Positions 1 to 11,800 of a stretch of 64,000 bases of DNA are shown in pieces. This DNA comes from Liolophura sinensis. Lineage: Eukaryota; Mollusca; Polyplacophora; Chitonida; Chitonidae. The notes beneath the pieces were generated by a model. That model had not been told where the DNA came from, searched no databases, and saw only the letters and a program-made list of their open reading frames with translations. The stretch's first letter is position 1; each line of letters opens with the position of its first letter. The position numbers and the translations under genes were made by a program. Location: contig NC_088304.1 in NCBI RefSeq assembly GCF_032854445.1, positions 34,280,810 through 34,344,809 on the forward strand, written 5' to 3'.

Positions 1-95
1 CTTCTCCTTTTTTTCGTCGCTGACCACTCATTGAGCTTAACATCTGGAAGACCGCTGTTGGATCAACATTCAACTTCAGGAGGTCCAAGATGATT
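1..95 (-). CDS. MZT2: MZT2 coding exon 2 (partial, runs off window)
   Basis: Begins at 95 after the acceptor and encodes IILDLLKLNVDPTAVFQML followed by a basic stretch (QRRKKGE) at the edge. The exon end lies outside the window. Confidence 0.8.
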
Positions 96-983
96 CTGAC
101 AAAAATAAATAGATAAAAGAATCAATATTTCCACATTAATCAACAAGCAAAGACATAAATAAGTATATTTAAGATTGTGCACAGCTGGGCAAGTTCCACG
201 CCAGGGGTGAATACTACTGTAGCATGGAAAGCTATAGTGAAATGAACAAGTTCAAAGGCCAATATTTTATGAAGTACGCCTACTAAAAACTAGAAATAAT
301 GGTAATGTGAAAACAAAACAATCAGTATAGCACATGTAACTGTGAACATCAAAGTGTATAGAAGGAGAGATGTGCATTAATACCTGTATCCTTTTTAATT
401 AACACAGTCTTTTCGTACAGTGTGTTCATTAATGCATCTCAATCTGCAGCAGTAAAACAGTAAGTGTCAGTCTAAAAAAAAAACATGCCTCTAAAATGAC
501 AAAATAATAGATTTGTGCAACATGTATGCTTAATAGAACATGCTAGGCCATATCTTCAGCCATTTTAGTCCCGGAAACTGTGTGGGCTCCCAAACATTAT
601 CTGCTGGCCTCCAAACTAATCAAGCTGCGTAGAAACTAACAAATAAACTGAACAACAAAATGATGGCTTTATGTTCACCAATAAAATTTAAATTTTCATA
701 CAAATTTGTTTCATTCACAGACTTCGCTCTCAAAAATCATCATTATTAAGTTGCAGTTTGTAAAGTGTATTTATGCAGGGTTACAATGTCACCTGTAAAG
801 TTGGGAATCAGAACCTTCCATCCTTTTCTAGATATAACCCCGATAAAGATTGTGGTCTTACTTGAAAACATTAGGATCCATTGTGATTCCAGCCAGCTGT
901 GTCAGCTCGTACAACTCTGTCTCCTCTAACGTCAGCACATTTTTACTGGCAAGCGTAAACTTCAGCACTTGGCTCTTCGCCAT
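1..983 (-). CDS. MZT2: MZT2-like mitotic-spindle organizing protein 2 (5' part of gene, partial)
   Basis: Two coding exons on the minus strand. Exon 1 runs from the ATG at 983 to 862 (40 codons plus 2 nt) and ends at a GTAAG donor. Exon 2 starts at 95 after a TTTTTGTCAG acceptor and continues past the left edge. The joined reading shows VLTLEETELYELTQLAG, then DPNVFK, then IILDLLKLNVDPTAVFQML. This matches the conserved core of the MZT2 family (ELYEL..AG..DP.VFK.L.DLLKLNV.P.AVFQML). MZT2 is a small subunit of the gamma-tubulin ring complex that helps recruit and activate it at centrosomes. The base before the ATG ends an in-frame TAG, and ..GACTTTAG|ATG looks like an acceptor, so an untranslated first exon further upstream (higher coordinates) is possible. 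The C-terminus is outside the window. Identity rests on recognised motifs and was not searched. Confidence 0.85.
96..861 (-). other. MZT2 intron 1
   Basis: AT-rich intron of 766 bases with a GTAAG donor and a TTTTTGTCAG acceptor on the minus strand. I see no other gene or clear repeat in it. Confidence 0.7.
862..983 (-). CDS. MZT2: MZT2 coding exon 1
   Basis: Starts MAKSQVLKFTLASKNVL and ends ..DPNVF plus AA, phase 2, at a GTAAG donor (861 downward). The next exon supplies the third base of the Lys codon, so the phases agree. Confidence 0.85.
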
Positions 984-2703
984 CTAAAGTCACTTTCTGG
1001 GTCAGCTCCTATGTCAACACAAAAAATCTATATTGAAGGATGTATTACTTACACTGAAAAGAATGTGTTTACTCCTTCCTTGTTTCACATCATAATATTT
1101 AAGGAAACTTGTGCTAGTGGTGGAACAATATTTATTGCCATTGTGTGTGTGTTGGTGAGAGGATGGGGGGTGGGGTATTAATGTACAGGAAACAAGGAAT
1201 CAAGTGAGATTTGCCTTTATAGGAACACATAATGTGCAATCATTATGCTAATATTCTTATTTGTTTGTGTGCTTAGGAGGTATTCATTTATTTGTTTTGA
1301 TTGGTGTTTAATGCTGTAACTACGTAAGATTACAATCAGGTTTAACAGTTCCAGAAACAGGGCTGCTGGAGTAAATAGCCAGGTACCTGACACACTTCTT
1401 GACTGGAAGCTGATGTTAAACTTGCAAGAACTTAGTTTGTGGCTGCAACATAACTGATTTAGAGTCCCATCTGCTTGCTGTGGTATGAACATGTTAGCTG
1501 GCCTAAGCCAGACTGTTATCCAGTTAGGATTTAATCTCAGTTAATAATCTTAACATTTATATATATCAGGCAAACCATGATGGAACTACCTCATCTGAAT
1601 GACTCCTATGTTAAGAAGCAGGCCCAATGGGGATGTCAAACGCCAGGCAAAAGGGACCTTGACACCATTTTATTGACGTCAAATGTCTCTTTCCCAATGA
1701 CGTAAACTTTACGCTGCAATCCATTTTTGACGTAACAATGGCTCGAAGTTCTGCTTCACACTAGAGCCACCTCACAGGATTAAAAAATATGCCGCCGCCT
1801 CCTCAATAATCTACGCCTGACATAATTTCCATGGCAGTATTAATAACACTTAGAGAAACGTCACCATGGTAAATGGTCTAGACGCAGCATTTGGACAGCT
1901 TTGTAGAACACACCTGAAAATAAAATGTCCCATTCACATCATCACCAGTTATGATTGAAGTCTTCACTTTTCAACATAAAACAACTCGGGATTACATGTG
2001 GATCAACATACACTGCATAACAGCCTGGTTGACTCCTCATACTTCCCGAAGCATGCTCAACATATGGTGTTACAGACAAAACTCAACCATCCGACTAACA
2101 TGCACTGCATCTGCCATTTGCTTGAACGATGGTCCGTGTTTGGTTTGAAGTTTTCAATTTTCAGAAAGTTACCGAAAAAGCATTCTTGAATAAGCAGAAC
2201 TCATTCGAGGTAGACAAAACAGAGTTTTAAATCACCGCACCTGTATATATTGTGAATATTTCACGCCTTATCGGCAGTTATCCTACAATAAAGTGAGCTT
2301 TTTCACAGCTATTTATCGTTTAATCGAGCCGCCAATTACAACACCCCGGTCCCGAGTTGACGTGACCTGAGATGACCTCATTCAGGCACAATTCATGCGC
2401 TCGAAATCGTCATAGTTTCACAAGATATTGTAATATCGAATATTTTCGACAAAAGTGCGCTAATTTCATTCTTAATTTTCTGTTAAAGAGATCTCGTCTG
2501 ATTTCTGTACTGTATGGCATCAAGAATTGCTCGAAGTAGACTAAAAAACGAGGGCACTTATTTTCTACCGGATGGCGCATGCGAGCAACAAGTGGAATGT
2601 GACGTGGTAGGCAGCCATTTTGGAAAAATTGTGGCAGGACGGCTGGGACTTATTGAAGTTCGAGTCTGTAGGCGTAATCCTGGATACACCGGTGCGTGCG
2701 GTT
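984..2703. promoter_or_regulatory. Head-to-head MZT2/OSBP intergenic region, probable shared promoter
   Basis: The two genes diverge from here. TGACGT hexamers (CRE/ATF core) occur at 1674-1681 (full palindrome TGACGTCA), 1698, 1728, 2358 and 2600 on the plus strand, and at 1858-1863 on the minus strand. A YY1-like GCCATTTT lies at 2613-2620, about 85 bases before the OSBP ATG. A small GC-rich patch (GCCGCCGCCTCC) lies near 1791-1802. That these sites are functional is inference from motif density and position. No TATA box is evident. The rest (about 1000-1650) is ordinary AT-rich sequence. Confidence 0.5.
1674..1735. promoter_or_regulatory. Cluster of three CRE/ATF-type sites
   Basis: TGACGTCA at 1674, TGACGTAA at 1698 and TGACGTAA at 1728, spaced 24 and 30 bases apart. 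The first is the perfect CREB/ATF palindrome. The cluster would sit near an upstream MZT2 start site if that gene has an untranslated exon. Confidence 0.45.
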
Positions 2704-2834
2704 ATGGCAGACTCCAAAAATCTGCCGGCAGGCCCCGATCACTACAGGGGCTGGTTGTATAAATGGACAAACTACATCAAAGGCTACCAGAAGCGGTGGT
2801 TCGTTCTGCAGAATGGGTTGCTTTCGTACTACAG
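2704..2834 (+). CDS. OSBP: OSBP exon 1: start codon and first half of PH domain
   Basis: Starts [10 protein letters not shown] and contains [20 protein letters not shown], the beta1-beta2 region of the OSBP PH domain. Ends ..SYY plus AG before GTGAGC, with Arg completed in exon 2. The N-terminus lacks the long Gly/Ala-rich leader of vertebrate OSBP. Confidence 0.92.
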
Positions 2835-5800
2835 GTGAGCAGAGTGTTGTTGTTGTAAATGCAATAGATGTGTTCATTGATAATACCCGGGGGTGTTGAG
2901 CAGAGCACTGACATCCGGTTAAGGGTTGAAATATTTGTTGACCATTCTGCGGTTTGTGGTGTGAATTGCTACTAGGCATCAATTCAGTGCCTTTAAACTT
3001 ATTGCACTGTTAATGTTTAAGGCATTGTAATTGGTGTGTCAGGGGAGAAGATTTGCTCAGGTTCACCTAAACGATTTGCTTTACAAATTTGTATCAGGTG
3101 ACACAAGAACACTGCACTGGGTTGCACAGTAATATAGATTCAAATACAGTTCTTAAAACCTCAGTAAACTTACACAGACTGTCCAAGTGTGTGTTGTCCA
3201 TCTAGGTGCACTTAATGTGCTACTTTAAATTTCTGACATTCATCAGTCAAGTTGAACAAAAGGGGTCAGACTTGAATGAATGGAGACATGTGGACCCTTT
3301 TCACAGTCTAAATTGTGTTTTTGTATTAGTGATTTGGAAAGGGAAAAAAAAATGAATTTGTTTGCCTAGAAGGATTATGGTGTTGGATTGGGGTGGGAAT
3401 TGAGTTGTTTTCCCTCTGCAGCAGAAGCGAATGCTCTCCTGGTTTTGATTTCTCCTCTGAGGTGAAGACTGAAGACAAGTCAAAGTTTAGCAGCCGTTAA
3501 TGACTTTGTGACTACACACCTGTGATGGTCCCACGTTCCCATATGTGACCTATCTGATGCTTTACCCCACCCCCTTAAAGATAGCTCCAGTCTTAAGTTG
3601 TAACTTCCTTGCTTGGCGTTTAGCACGAAGCTGATATTGAAATGACTGGTTGACTGGTATCAGTATAATGGCTGGGGCGGTGCAGCTTATTTGCCTTCGC
3701 TAAGGCGTCTCAGTGAAGCTGCACTCAGTAAAAGAGTGGTGGAAATCCATCTTGCAACAAGTAGGCACATTACATGCACTCTAAGGATTTGTTCGTCGTT
3801 ATATGACTGAAAAATTTGTTAAATACGACATTAAGCACTCACTCACTCAAGAAAAAAATTGTGATCTCCTGCCTTATTTGAGATGAAAAGATTAGCTCTA
3901 ATTCTAGGTGATGAAAAGATTCATTGACATTGATGAAAGAAGATGTTGGCAAAAACTGACCTAATTTTTTTGGCCTAAAAATAAAATAGACAGGATGAAG
4001 GCGATACGTAGAAAGGTCTATCAGCAACCTACAGGTTGGCTTGGGTACCAGTGGGCTCTGCCCTGTTTCCTCCCACCGTAATGCTGGCCGCGGTCGTATA
4101 AGTGAAGTATTCTTGAGAGCGACATAAAACAACAATCAAATAAATAAAAAAGGTGAGGGTAAATAATCACCTTTCAGGGCCAGGACTGGCAACACTTTAA
4201 ATTTCTGGCAAAAAATTTCTGTACAATCTTGAGAAAGTTTTATGTGTGAAATGACTCATTAGGTATTTTTATATAAATCTTTACAGTTAGGCAATATAAT
4301 GTTGCGTGGAAAAAGACTATCACATGTGTCTCTTGTTTTGAGAACGTTGTGACACCATTGCTGATGCTCGTATATAATATGTTTAAAAAATACGACAGTT
4401 TGATTAGGTTGAAGGTCATGTGAATAAACCAGGATCACTTAGTATAAGTGAGGTAAGCTGTTCTTGTACACAGTAATAGTATTATTGGGAAAAAGAAAAA
4501 AGAAAAAAATTCTTGTATTTGTAACTAATTGGTTTCATGCAAGTGAAGTAAGACATTACCTACACTTTTAATGAAATGCACTGCTTGAGTGACTAAACTT
4601 GGAGAAGTTTTATTGAATGCCAGGTGATAAAAAGTTATGGGGACAGTAATTTTGTCCATTTTCTCTATTTCCAAGAATTCTGAAAAGACATAACGATTAA
4701 AATATTTAGAGATGACTGAAAACTGTCTACCTTAAGTGGGAATTTCTGCCAGCAACATGCGGATGGTTGTGGGTTTCCTCCGGGCTGCGCCCGTTTTCCT
4801 CCCACCGTAATGCTGACCACCATTGTATAAGTGAAATATTCTTGAGTACAGCATAAAACACCAATGAGTTAAATAAAACTGTCATTTGTAAGTCTTCCTA
4901 GCCACAGTTTTACCATACCTTCTCAATAATCATAGACACTCGCTAATTGAGACACATTGAAAGTAAGCTGGTAGATCAGAGAAGTCTCCTTTGAAGCGCT
5001 CACTGCAGGTGACATCGCTGTGCCAGCTGGCCCATAGGCCTACCCTGGTCTATAAAGCCAGCCTTTCCTGACAGGTTGTACAAGGCAACTCACATTGTCA
5101 TTTTTCAGTATATGAGCTTGTTTAAAAAAGATAAAAATATAGATACCGTATCATGAATGTAGTGAAAATATATCTTTGCTATTTCCCTTCTCAAAACACT
5201 TACCATGCTGTTTTCCAGGTTGTATTCTACAAACTATGCTATCCAATATTTAAAGTTGATGGTTGTGTGGCATTATTTACAGGGAAGCATTCAACACCTC
5301 ACCGCGTTAGGCTTTATATTCGCAAGATTGTCTTGAATCTACCGACCGCGTCTTCCCCACTCGTGTATGTGGTCCATACAAGAATGGCACATGGATGATT
5401 GCCGTTTGATCGTTGAAATAATAATCGTGCTTTGCATGTGTGGATAACACATCCATAACGATAAAGCATACATATCGATTTGAAGGCAGACTTTCCATTT
5501 ATTACAGACCACGTGTCTTCTTCAGTGGGAATGAGGAGGGTTGGGGGGGGGGGGCGGTTTACACTCTTTTTAGATTCATTTTAGAAAGATAGTTTGCAAC
5601 TTATTACCACGGGCATTTCAAGAAAAAGTTAGTAATACATGTACGTTCATGTATATGTTTCATTAAATTAGCTGAACCGTCCTTTAAACTTCTTTACCAT
5701 ACAATTGCCTTCAAAACCCACTGATATACGCAGCAGACGACCTTGAGAGAATGTCGAGCTCTGAGAAGTACCTTTTGTTGTGAATGGCATCGGTAATTCC

Positions 5801-8800
5801 ACAGAAAATATATAAACAATGTTTGCTCTGGAAAACAAAGTTCAAGTGGTTAGATCCAACTGAAAATGTGAAAAGTCTGATTTCCCAGTTCCCAGACGAG
5901 AATACAAACCATGTAGATTTCATCTGATACCTGCAGGTATGGAAAGTTATTTGCAGATGCAAAACAATACATACCAGCATTGGATGTTCAGCATCCAAAA
6001 AATGTCTAGAATAAAGAGAAGAATTCTCAAATTCCCACGTGTATTTATCTACTAATCACTCTGAAGGTATGCTCAAAAGTTACGAATGATGCTTGTTATG
6101 ACGGTTCTAGTCTACCATTGTGTGCAGCAACAACGTGAGTTTTAAACGACATTGGCACCATTGAGTGAGTGAGTGCTTGGGGTTTAACGTCGTACTCAAC
6201 AATTTTTCAGTCATATGACGACGAAGGAATCATTAGGGTGCAAGCACGTGTAATGTGCCTCCTTGTTGCAGGACGGATTTCCACCACTCTTTTATTTAGT
6301 GCTGCATCACTGAGACGACTTACCGAAGGCAAGTAAGCCGCCCCGCCAGAGCCATTATACTGATACGGGTCAACCAGTCGTTGCACTATCCCCTTCATGC
6401 TGAATGCCAAGCGAGGAAGTTACAACTTCCTCTTTTAAAGTCTTAGGTGTGACTCGACCAAGGATTGATCCTGGATCTACCGGTCCCGATTGGCACCATT
6501 GAAAAACAGCTGTCCAATCACACAAAAAGTTAAATATTTTCAAAACTCGGGAGTGTCTCTTCCCGTCATGCCAATCTGGTGAGGCTCAATGAGGTGTGAC
6601 GGAGATGTGAACTGATGTCACTGATCAACTACCAGTAATCCCCTACTCCCCACAGAGTGTTCAACTTAAGACAACGGCCCCTGCAAGGCATCATGGTATA
6701 CATTTTCTAAAAATTTGATTGATATTATTGAGAATGCATGGTGGTCACCAGTTTTCCAGGTCTTTCAAGATTAGACATTCATATCTTCTGATTGGTTTAT
6801 TACAGTAAAATGCAACATTTATTAAAATTTGAGCTGTCAGCAATCAGCTGTATCTTTTATATTGCCTAAATCATTTTCCTGAGCTGATTATGACTTCATT
6901 ATTTATTGTTTATTTTTGTGTAAACACAGAAAATCATTGGTTTCCTATACTGTTAATGCATTATGTTGTTGAGTTATTAATGCACATGGTTAGAGTATTA
7001 AAACATCAATGAAATGAATAAAAATAAAAAAAAAAAGAAATGGATATCAGTGTTCATGTGTGGATGCACATGTGAGTATTGCGCCAAAGGTGTCTAATTT
7101 GAACAGCTTAGCTTTTCATGGCCTCTCTGCAGCTGTATGACTGGTGAAAGAACCGTGAACTGGCTTTGTATGCCGGATGTTTTCAGTGTAAATGAAGTGG
7201 GGATGCTTTGCCTTGATCTTGGATATTACTCTGGGTGAACATGTCGTGAGGTCACAGCTGTCCTAATACAGATACATGTATGGGGCTATTCACTGTTCTG
7301 TAGGATGACGTCCAGGTATCATTCATGTGAAGAGAATTAATATAACAATACAGGGCTGGTAATGTCTCTGTGTGGTATACAATACCAATGTAACACTGCT
7401 CTGTTATGACAAATACCAACTGTTATATACCTGTGGTATGTTTATATACATATTATACAGACAAAGGGTTGGTTAGCGCGCTAGCGCAGCGTAATTACCC
7501 AGGAGCCTCTCACCAATGCGGTCGCTGTGAGTTCAAGTTCAACTTCCTCTCCGGCCGTACGTGGGAAGGTCTTCCAGCAACCTGCGGATGGTCGTGGGTT
7601 TTCCCCAGGCTCTGCCCGGTTTCCTCCCACCATAATGCTGGTCGCTGTCGTATAGGTGAAATATTCTTGAGTACTGCGTAAAACACCAATCAAATAAATA
7701 AATAAATAAATACATACAAAGGTGACAGTGTCTTTAATGCAGAGCCATACCTGGAGTCACTTTGGTTCTGGACAAAGTTTGGGCTACCAAACTGTTGGCC
7801 GACCAAACTGAACAAGCTGTATTAAAACGAGCAAGTAAATTAAGCAAAAATATGATGGTTTACCACTAAAAAGTTTTTATGCAAATTCCTTTCATTCTTT
7901 GGCATCAGAACCTTTAATGTTTTCCTAGATATGCCCTTGTAATGGTTAATGTATCGATGAAAAATGAAATACAGAATGCGATATTTAGGAAAGTGAGTTT
8001 GTAAAAGCAGCCAGCAAATGAAATGTTTAATACATATCTGCACGTCAACTTTACTATTTACTCTTTCATCAATAGAAGTAAGAAATTTTATTTTTTAAAG
8101 TCACATTAAGGTCATAGTGCTACAGTACCATGTGTATATCACTTTCTTCTTATCACTGAGGCCATGGGTTAAAATAGACAACCTGCTTGTCATTAGCAGC
8201 TTTACGGAGTTCAACGACTGACCCTGACATACATACAAGTGCATTGTACATCTCCCAACTAATGCACGGTCAGTTCTTCTCCAGTTAAATACTTCTACGC
8301 TTATCAGTGCTGACCTAGTGATGTAGGTACATGTACCAATCCTATTCTGACATGTCCAATACATGTACAAGTCTTCTCCTATGGTACACACTAGTCTTAG
8401 GCTAATACATGTACCAGTCTTAACCTAATACATGTACCAGTCTTAGCCTAATACATGCACCAGTCTTAGCCTAATACATGTACCACTGTCAACCTAATGC
8501 ATGTGCCAGTCTTAGCCTAATACATATACCAGTCTTGGGCTAATACATACATCAATCTTAGCCTATTGCCTGCACCAGTGTTGGCGTAATACATGTACCA
8601 CTGTCAGCCTAATGTATGTGCCAGACTTAGCCTTGTACATGCACCAGTCAGCCTAATACATGTACCAGTCTTAGCCTAATACATGCACCACCGTCAGCCT
8701 AATACATGCACCACTGTCAGCCTAATACATGCACCACTGTCAAGCTAATACATGCACTACCGTCAGCCTAATACATGCACCACTGTCAGCCTAATACATG

Positions 8801-11800
8801 CACCACTGTCAACCTAATACATGTGCCAATCTTAGCCTAATACATATACCAGTCTTGGGTTAATACATACACCAATCTTAGCCTAATGCCTGTACCAGTC
8901 TTAGCCTAATACATGTATCACTGTCAGCCTAATGCCTGTGCCAGTCTTAGCCTAATACATATACCTGTCTTGGGCAAATACATACATCAATCTTAGCCTA
9001 ATGCCTGCACCAGTCTTAGCCTAATACATGATGTACCAGTCTTAGCATAATTTATGATGCACCAGTCTTAGCATAGTTTATGATGTACCGGTCTTAGCCT
9101 AATACACATACCAGTCTTGGGCTAATACATCTACCAGTCTTAGCCTAATACACATACCAGTCGTGGGCTAATAATGTACCAGTCTTAGCCTAATACACAT
9201 ACCAGTGTTAATATCTGAATGTGTGTATTGTTCAGTATTATCTGAAGACATATGCTAGACAGACACTAACTACAGCTCGTATGACTGAAATACTGCCAGT
9301 GTGGTGTTGCATCACAGTAATTCATGAATACATTCATCCTGTAAGTACACAGGAGATGGCACATTAGTCCATGCTACCGCGCTACGAAAGATTTTATCTC
9401 CAGTTTGGTCTGCAATTACCTGTGATCTAATAACTTCACAAGGCTGGAAAATAAATAGTTTACCTGATCACCCCATAAACAGACTTCACCTGTCCTCAAG
9501 ATAAAACCACTCAGTGTTAGAAATATACATCTGAACTAAACGAAACTACCTGTTCCTCTACAGCCATCATACCAGTTGTGACTGTCGCAAGCAAATTATG
9601 CCTGTCTTGTACAGGCACACAGGTGGCGATTTGTAGCATCATGATGGCTTTGTCTCCAGTTGAACTTGGGAAAGTCTGCCTGCAATCTACAGACGGGTTT
9701 CTCAGGGGCTCTGTCCAGTTTTATCCCACCATAATGCTCACTGCTGTCATATAAGTGATATATTCTTGAATATGGCATAAGGCATAATCAAATAAATAAC
9801 TTGTACTCCCAATTCAGGTGTACATTTGTCACCTGTCCAGAATGCAAAGTTTATCTCAGACTGCCAGATTAAGGGGATATTTGTCACAAATGAGTCAAGT
9901 ACCTGTAATTCATAACTGCTTTAATAACAGTTACAGAGTGTCTGTTTTTAATCATGAAGCACATTTTTCATACATGTTTGTACATCTACATGTACTTGAT
10001 GATTGTTAATGTGATGCTTCCTGTATATCTAGCAAGTCAAACGGAACCCCTTGGCACATGCAGTCTCATGTTACAAAGGTTGTGTGTATTAACAAAAAGT
10101 CATAAAACACATGCTGTGAGAATGGCCAGGTTGAAGACTTTACAATTACTTGTAGTACATGCATATGTTCTACATCTCTTGAAAATCAGCTGTTGCAGGA
10201 GATGGGCCGAGTACTGGCCTACAAGTGTGCTGTGTGCGTATTAATTTCAGTCAGTTACAAAATTCATGACCTTGTTGTATTGTGTATTAATGTGTGTTAA
10301 ACATAATGTTACGCCAGCGGGTGATATCTTAAAAAGTACCACATGTATTGAGCTCAGGTTTTGCACATATGTTGAACACAAGAGTGACATTGATTAAAAT
10401 ATGGGAAATGCTCCATTGTTGATTTGCTGTGTGCATATTAATTACCGTAAATGACCAAATTCATGACAGTGCATTGTGTAGAATCAGTGTTGAAATACAT
10501 GTTAGGGGTGACTTTTCGTAAATGTACTGCGTGTATTGACCTGAAGTCAATATTGACAAGCATGTGAAGCACTGTGGCACAGGGGATGCTGTGTGTACAT
10601 ATTAATTACCGTAAGTTATCAAATTCAAGATTTCAGTACTTTATGTATTGAGCTAAATTTTTGCTTTCATGTATCTCCGACAGACGAGCTCGTTAGCCTC
10701 AGTACCAAAGGTAATTGGTAGGAGGATCTCATCCTGTCCTTCCGAAGAGGCATCAAAACCCCTTTATATTAAACATCAGTGGCACATGACGAATCTGTCA
10801 GATTGAGCAATTTAGCCATGGACGAAATTTTGATTACTAGATGTTCTACTCACTAAAAACAAGAGAACTAATGTAAAGGGGATGTACAGTATTGGTAATC
10901 TTGTGGTGCATTGTACATGTAAACCCTCCCTACCCCCACCCACCCCTCAACAACAAAAAAAGGAAAGGTAAAAAAACATACATGTAATTTGCCGAGACAT
11001 TTACATGTGTTGTACAGGATCAGTATTGGTACTAACTATTTAAATTATTTGGCTATATTGTTAATTTAAATTTTGATCTTTGAAGCTAGCTCACTGGTGT
11101 CATATGTACAACTACTCGCTTAGCCAATTCTGAATTCAAGGTAAATAGTGGAATATTATTAACGAAGACACATCATACATGTACATGTGCATTGTGCTCA
11201 AGCTGAAGTCCTTTCTTGTCCAAGTATTATCTGGCCACGTTGTAAGCACATTGTGAAGGTCTTCCAAAAGTTAAATGCAAATACACATACATGTGCTAGT
11301 AAATATTCACTCTGTACACTGTTGAGGGATTCCTGCTTTACTCTTTGTCTGAGGGCTATCTAGTCATATTGTAAGCATGTATTGTAAACGTCTACCGAAA
11401 ATGAAAGGTAACTATATATATGTATGCTGTTGAGGCATTTCCATGTTCTCTACTCATGTGAAATGTATACTTGTACTTGCACGTTTCCAGGACACAGGCG
11501 GAGATGGCTCACACCTGCCGTGGTACTATCAACCTGGCCAACGCCTTCATCCACACAGACTCTGACTCCTGCACCTTTGTCATCTCTAACGGAGGCACCC
11601 AGAGCTTCCACCTGAAGGCCAGCTCCGAGGTCGAGAGGCAAAAAATGGGTGACTGCTCTGGAGCTTGCCAAAGCTAAAGCAATTAAACTTATGGAATCAG
11701 GTATGTAGTTCAATCCTGAAAGACTTCAGAAACTTCCCTATAAACTTTGTAATCTTCACTGTCCTGGCTGTGGCTTTACTTCACCTGCCTGGCATGGGAC

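Larger units (their letters stand above)
2835..11490 (+). other. OSBP intron 1 (8.7 kb)
   Basis: Long first intron filled with SINE copies (4018, 4741, 7468, 9640), family-B repeats (3590, 6166), a 23-bp satellite (8391-9210) and degenerate tandem copies at 10217-10650 and 11150-11420. I see no internal gene. Confidence 0.8.

Noticed and set aside
2620-2703. N-terminal extension of OSBP upstream of 2704
   Set aside because: There is no ATG in frame between the TAG at 2608 and 2704; extension would need a TTG start, unlikely in an animal.
2514-2762. Upstream ATG and 82-codon frame overlapping the OSBP start
   Set aside because: No protein-like features, and it may lie upstream of the transcript start. 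The OSBP reading has clear family motifs from 2704.
8391-9212. CRISPR-like regular repeats
   Set aside because: Direct head-to-tail 23-bp units with no unique spacers, in an intron of an animal gene.
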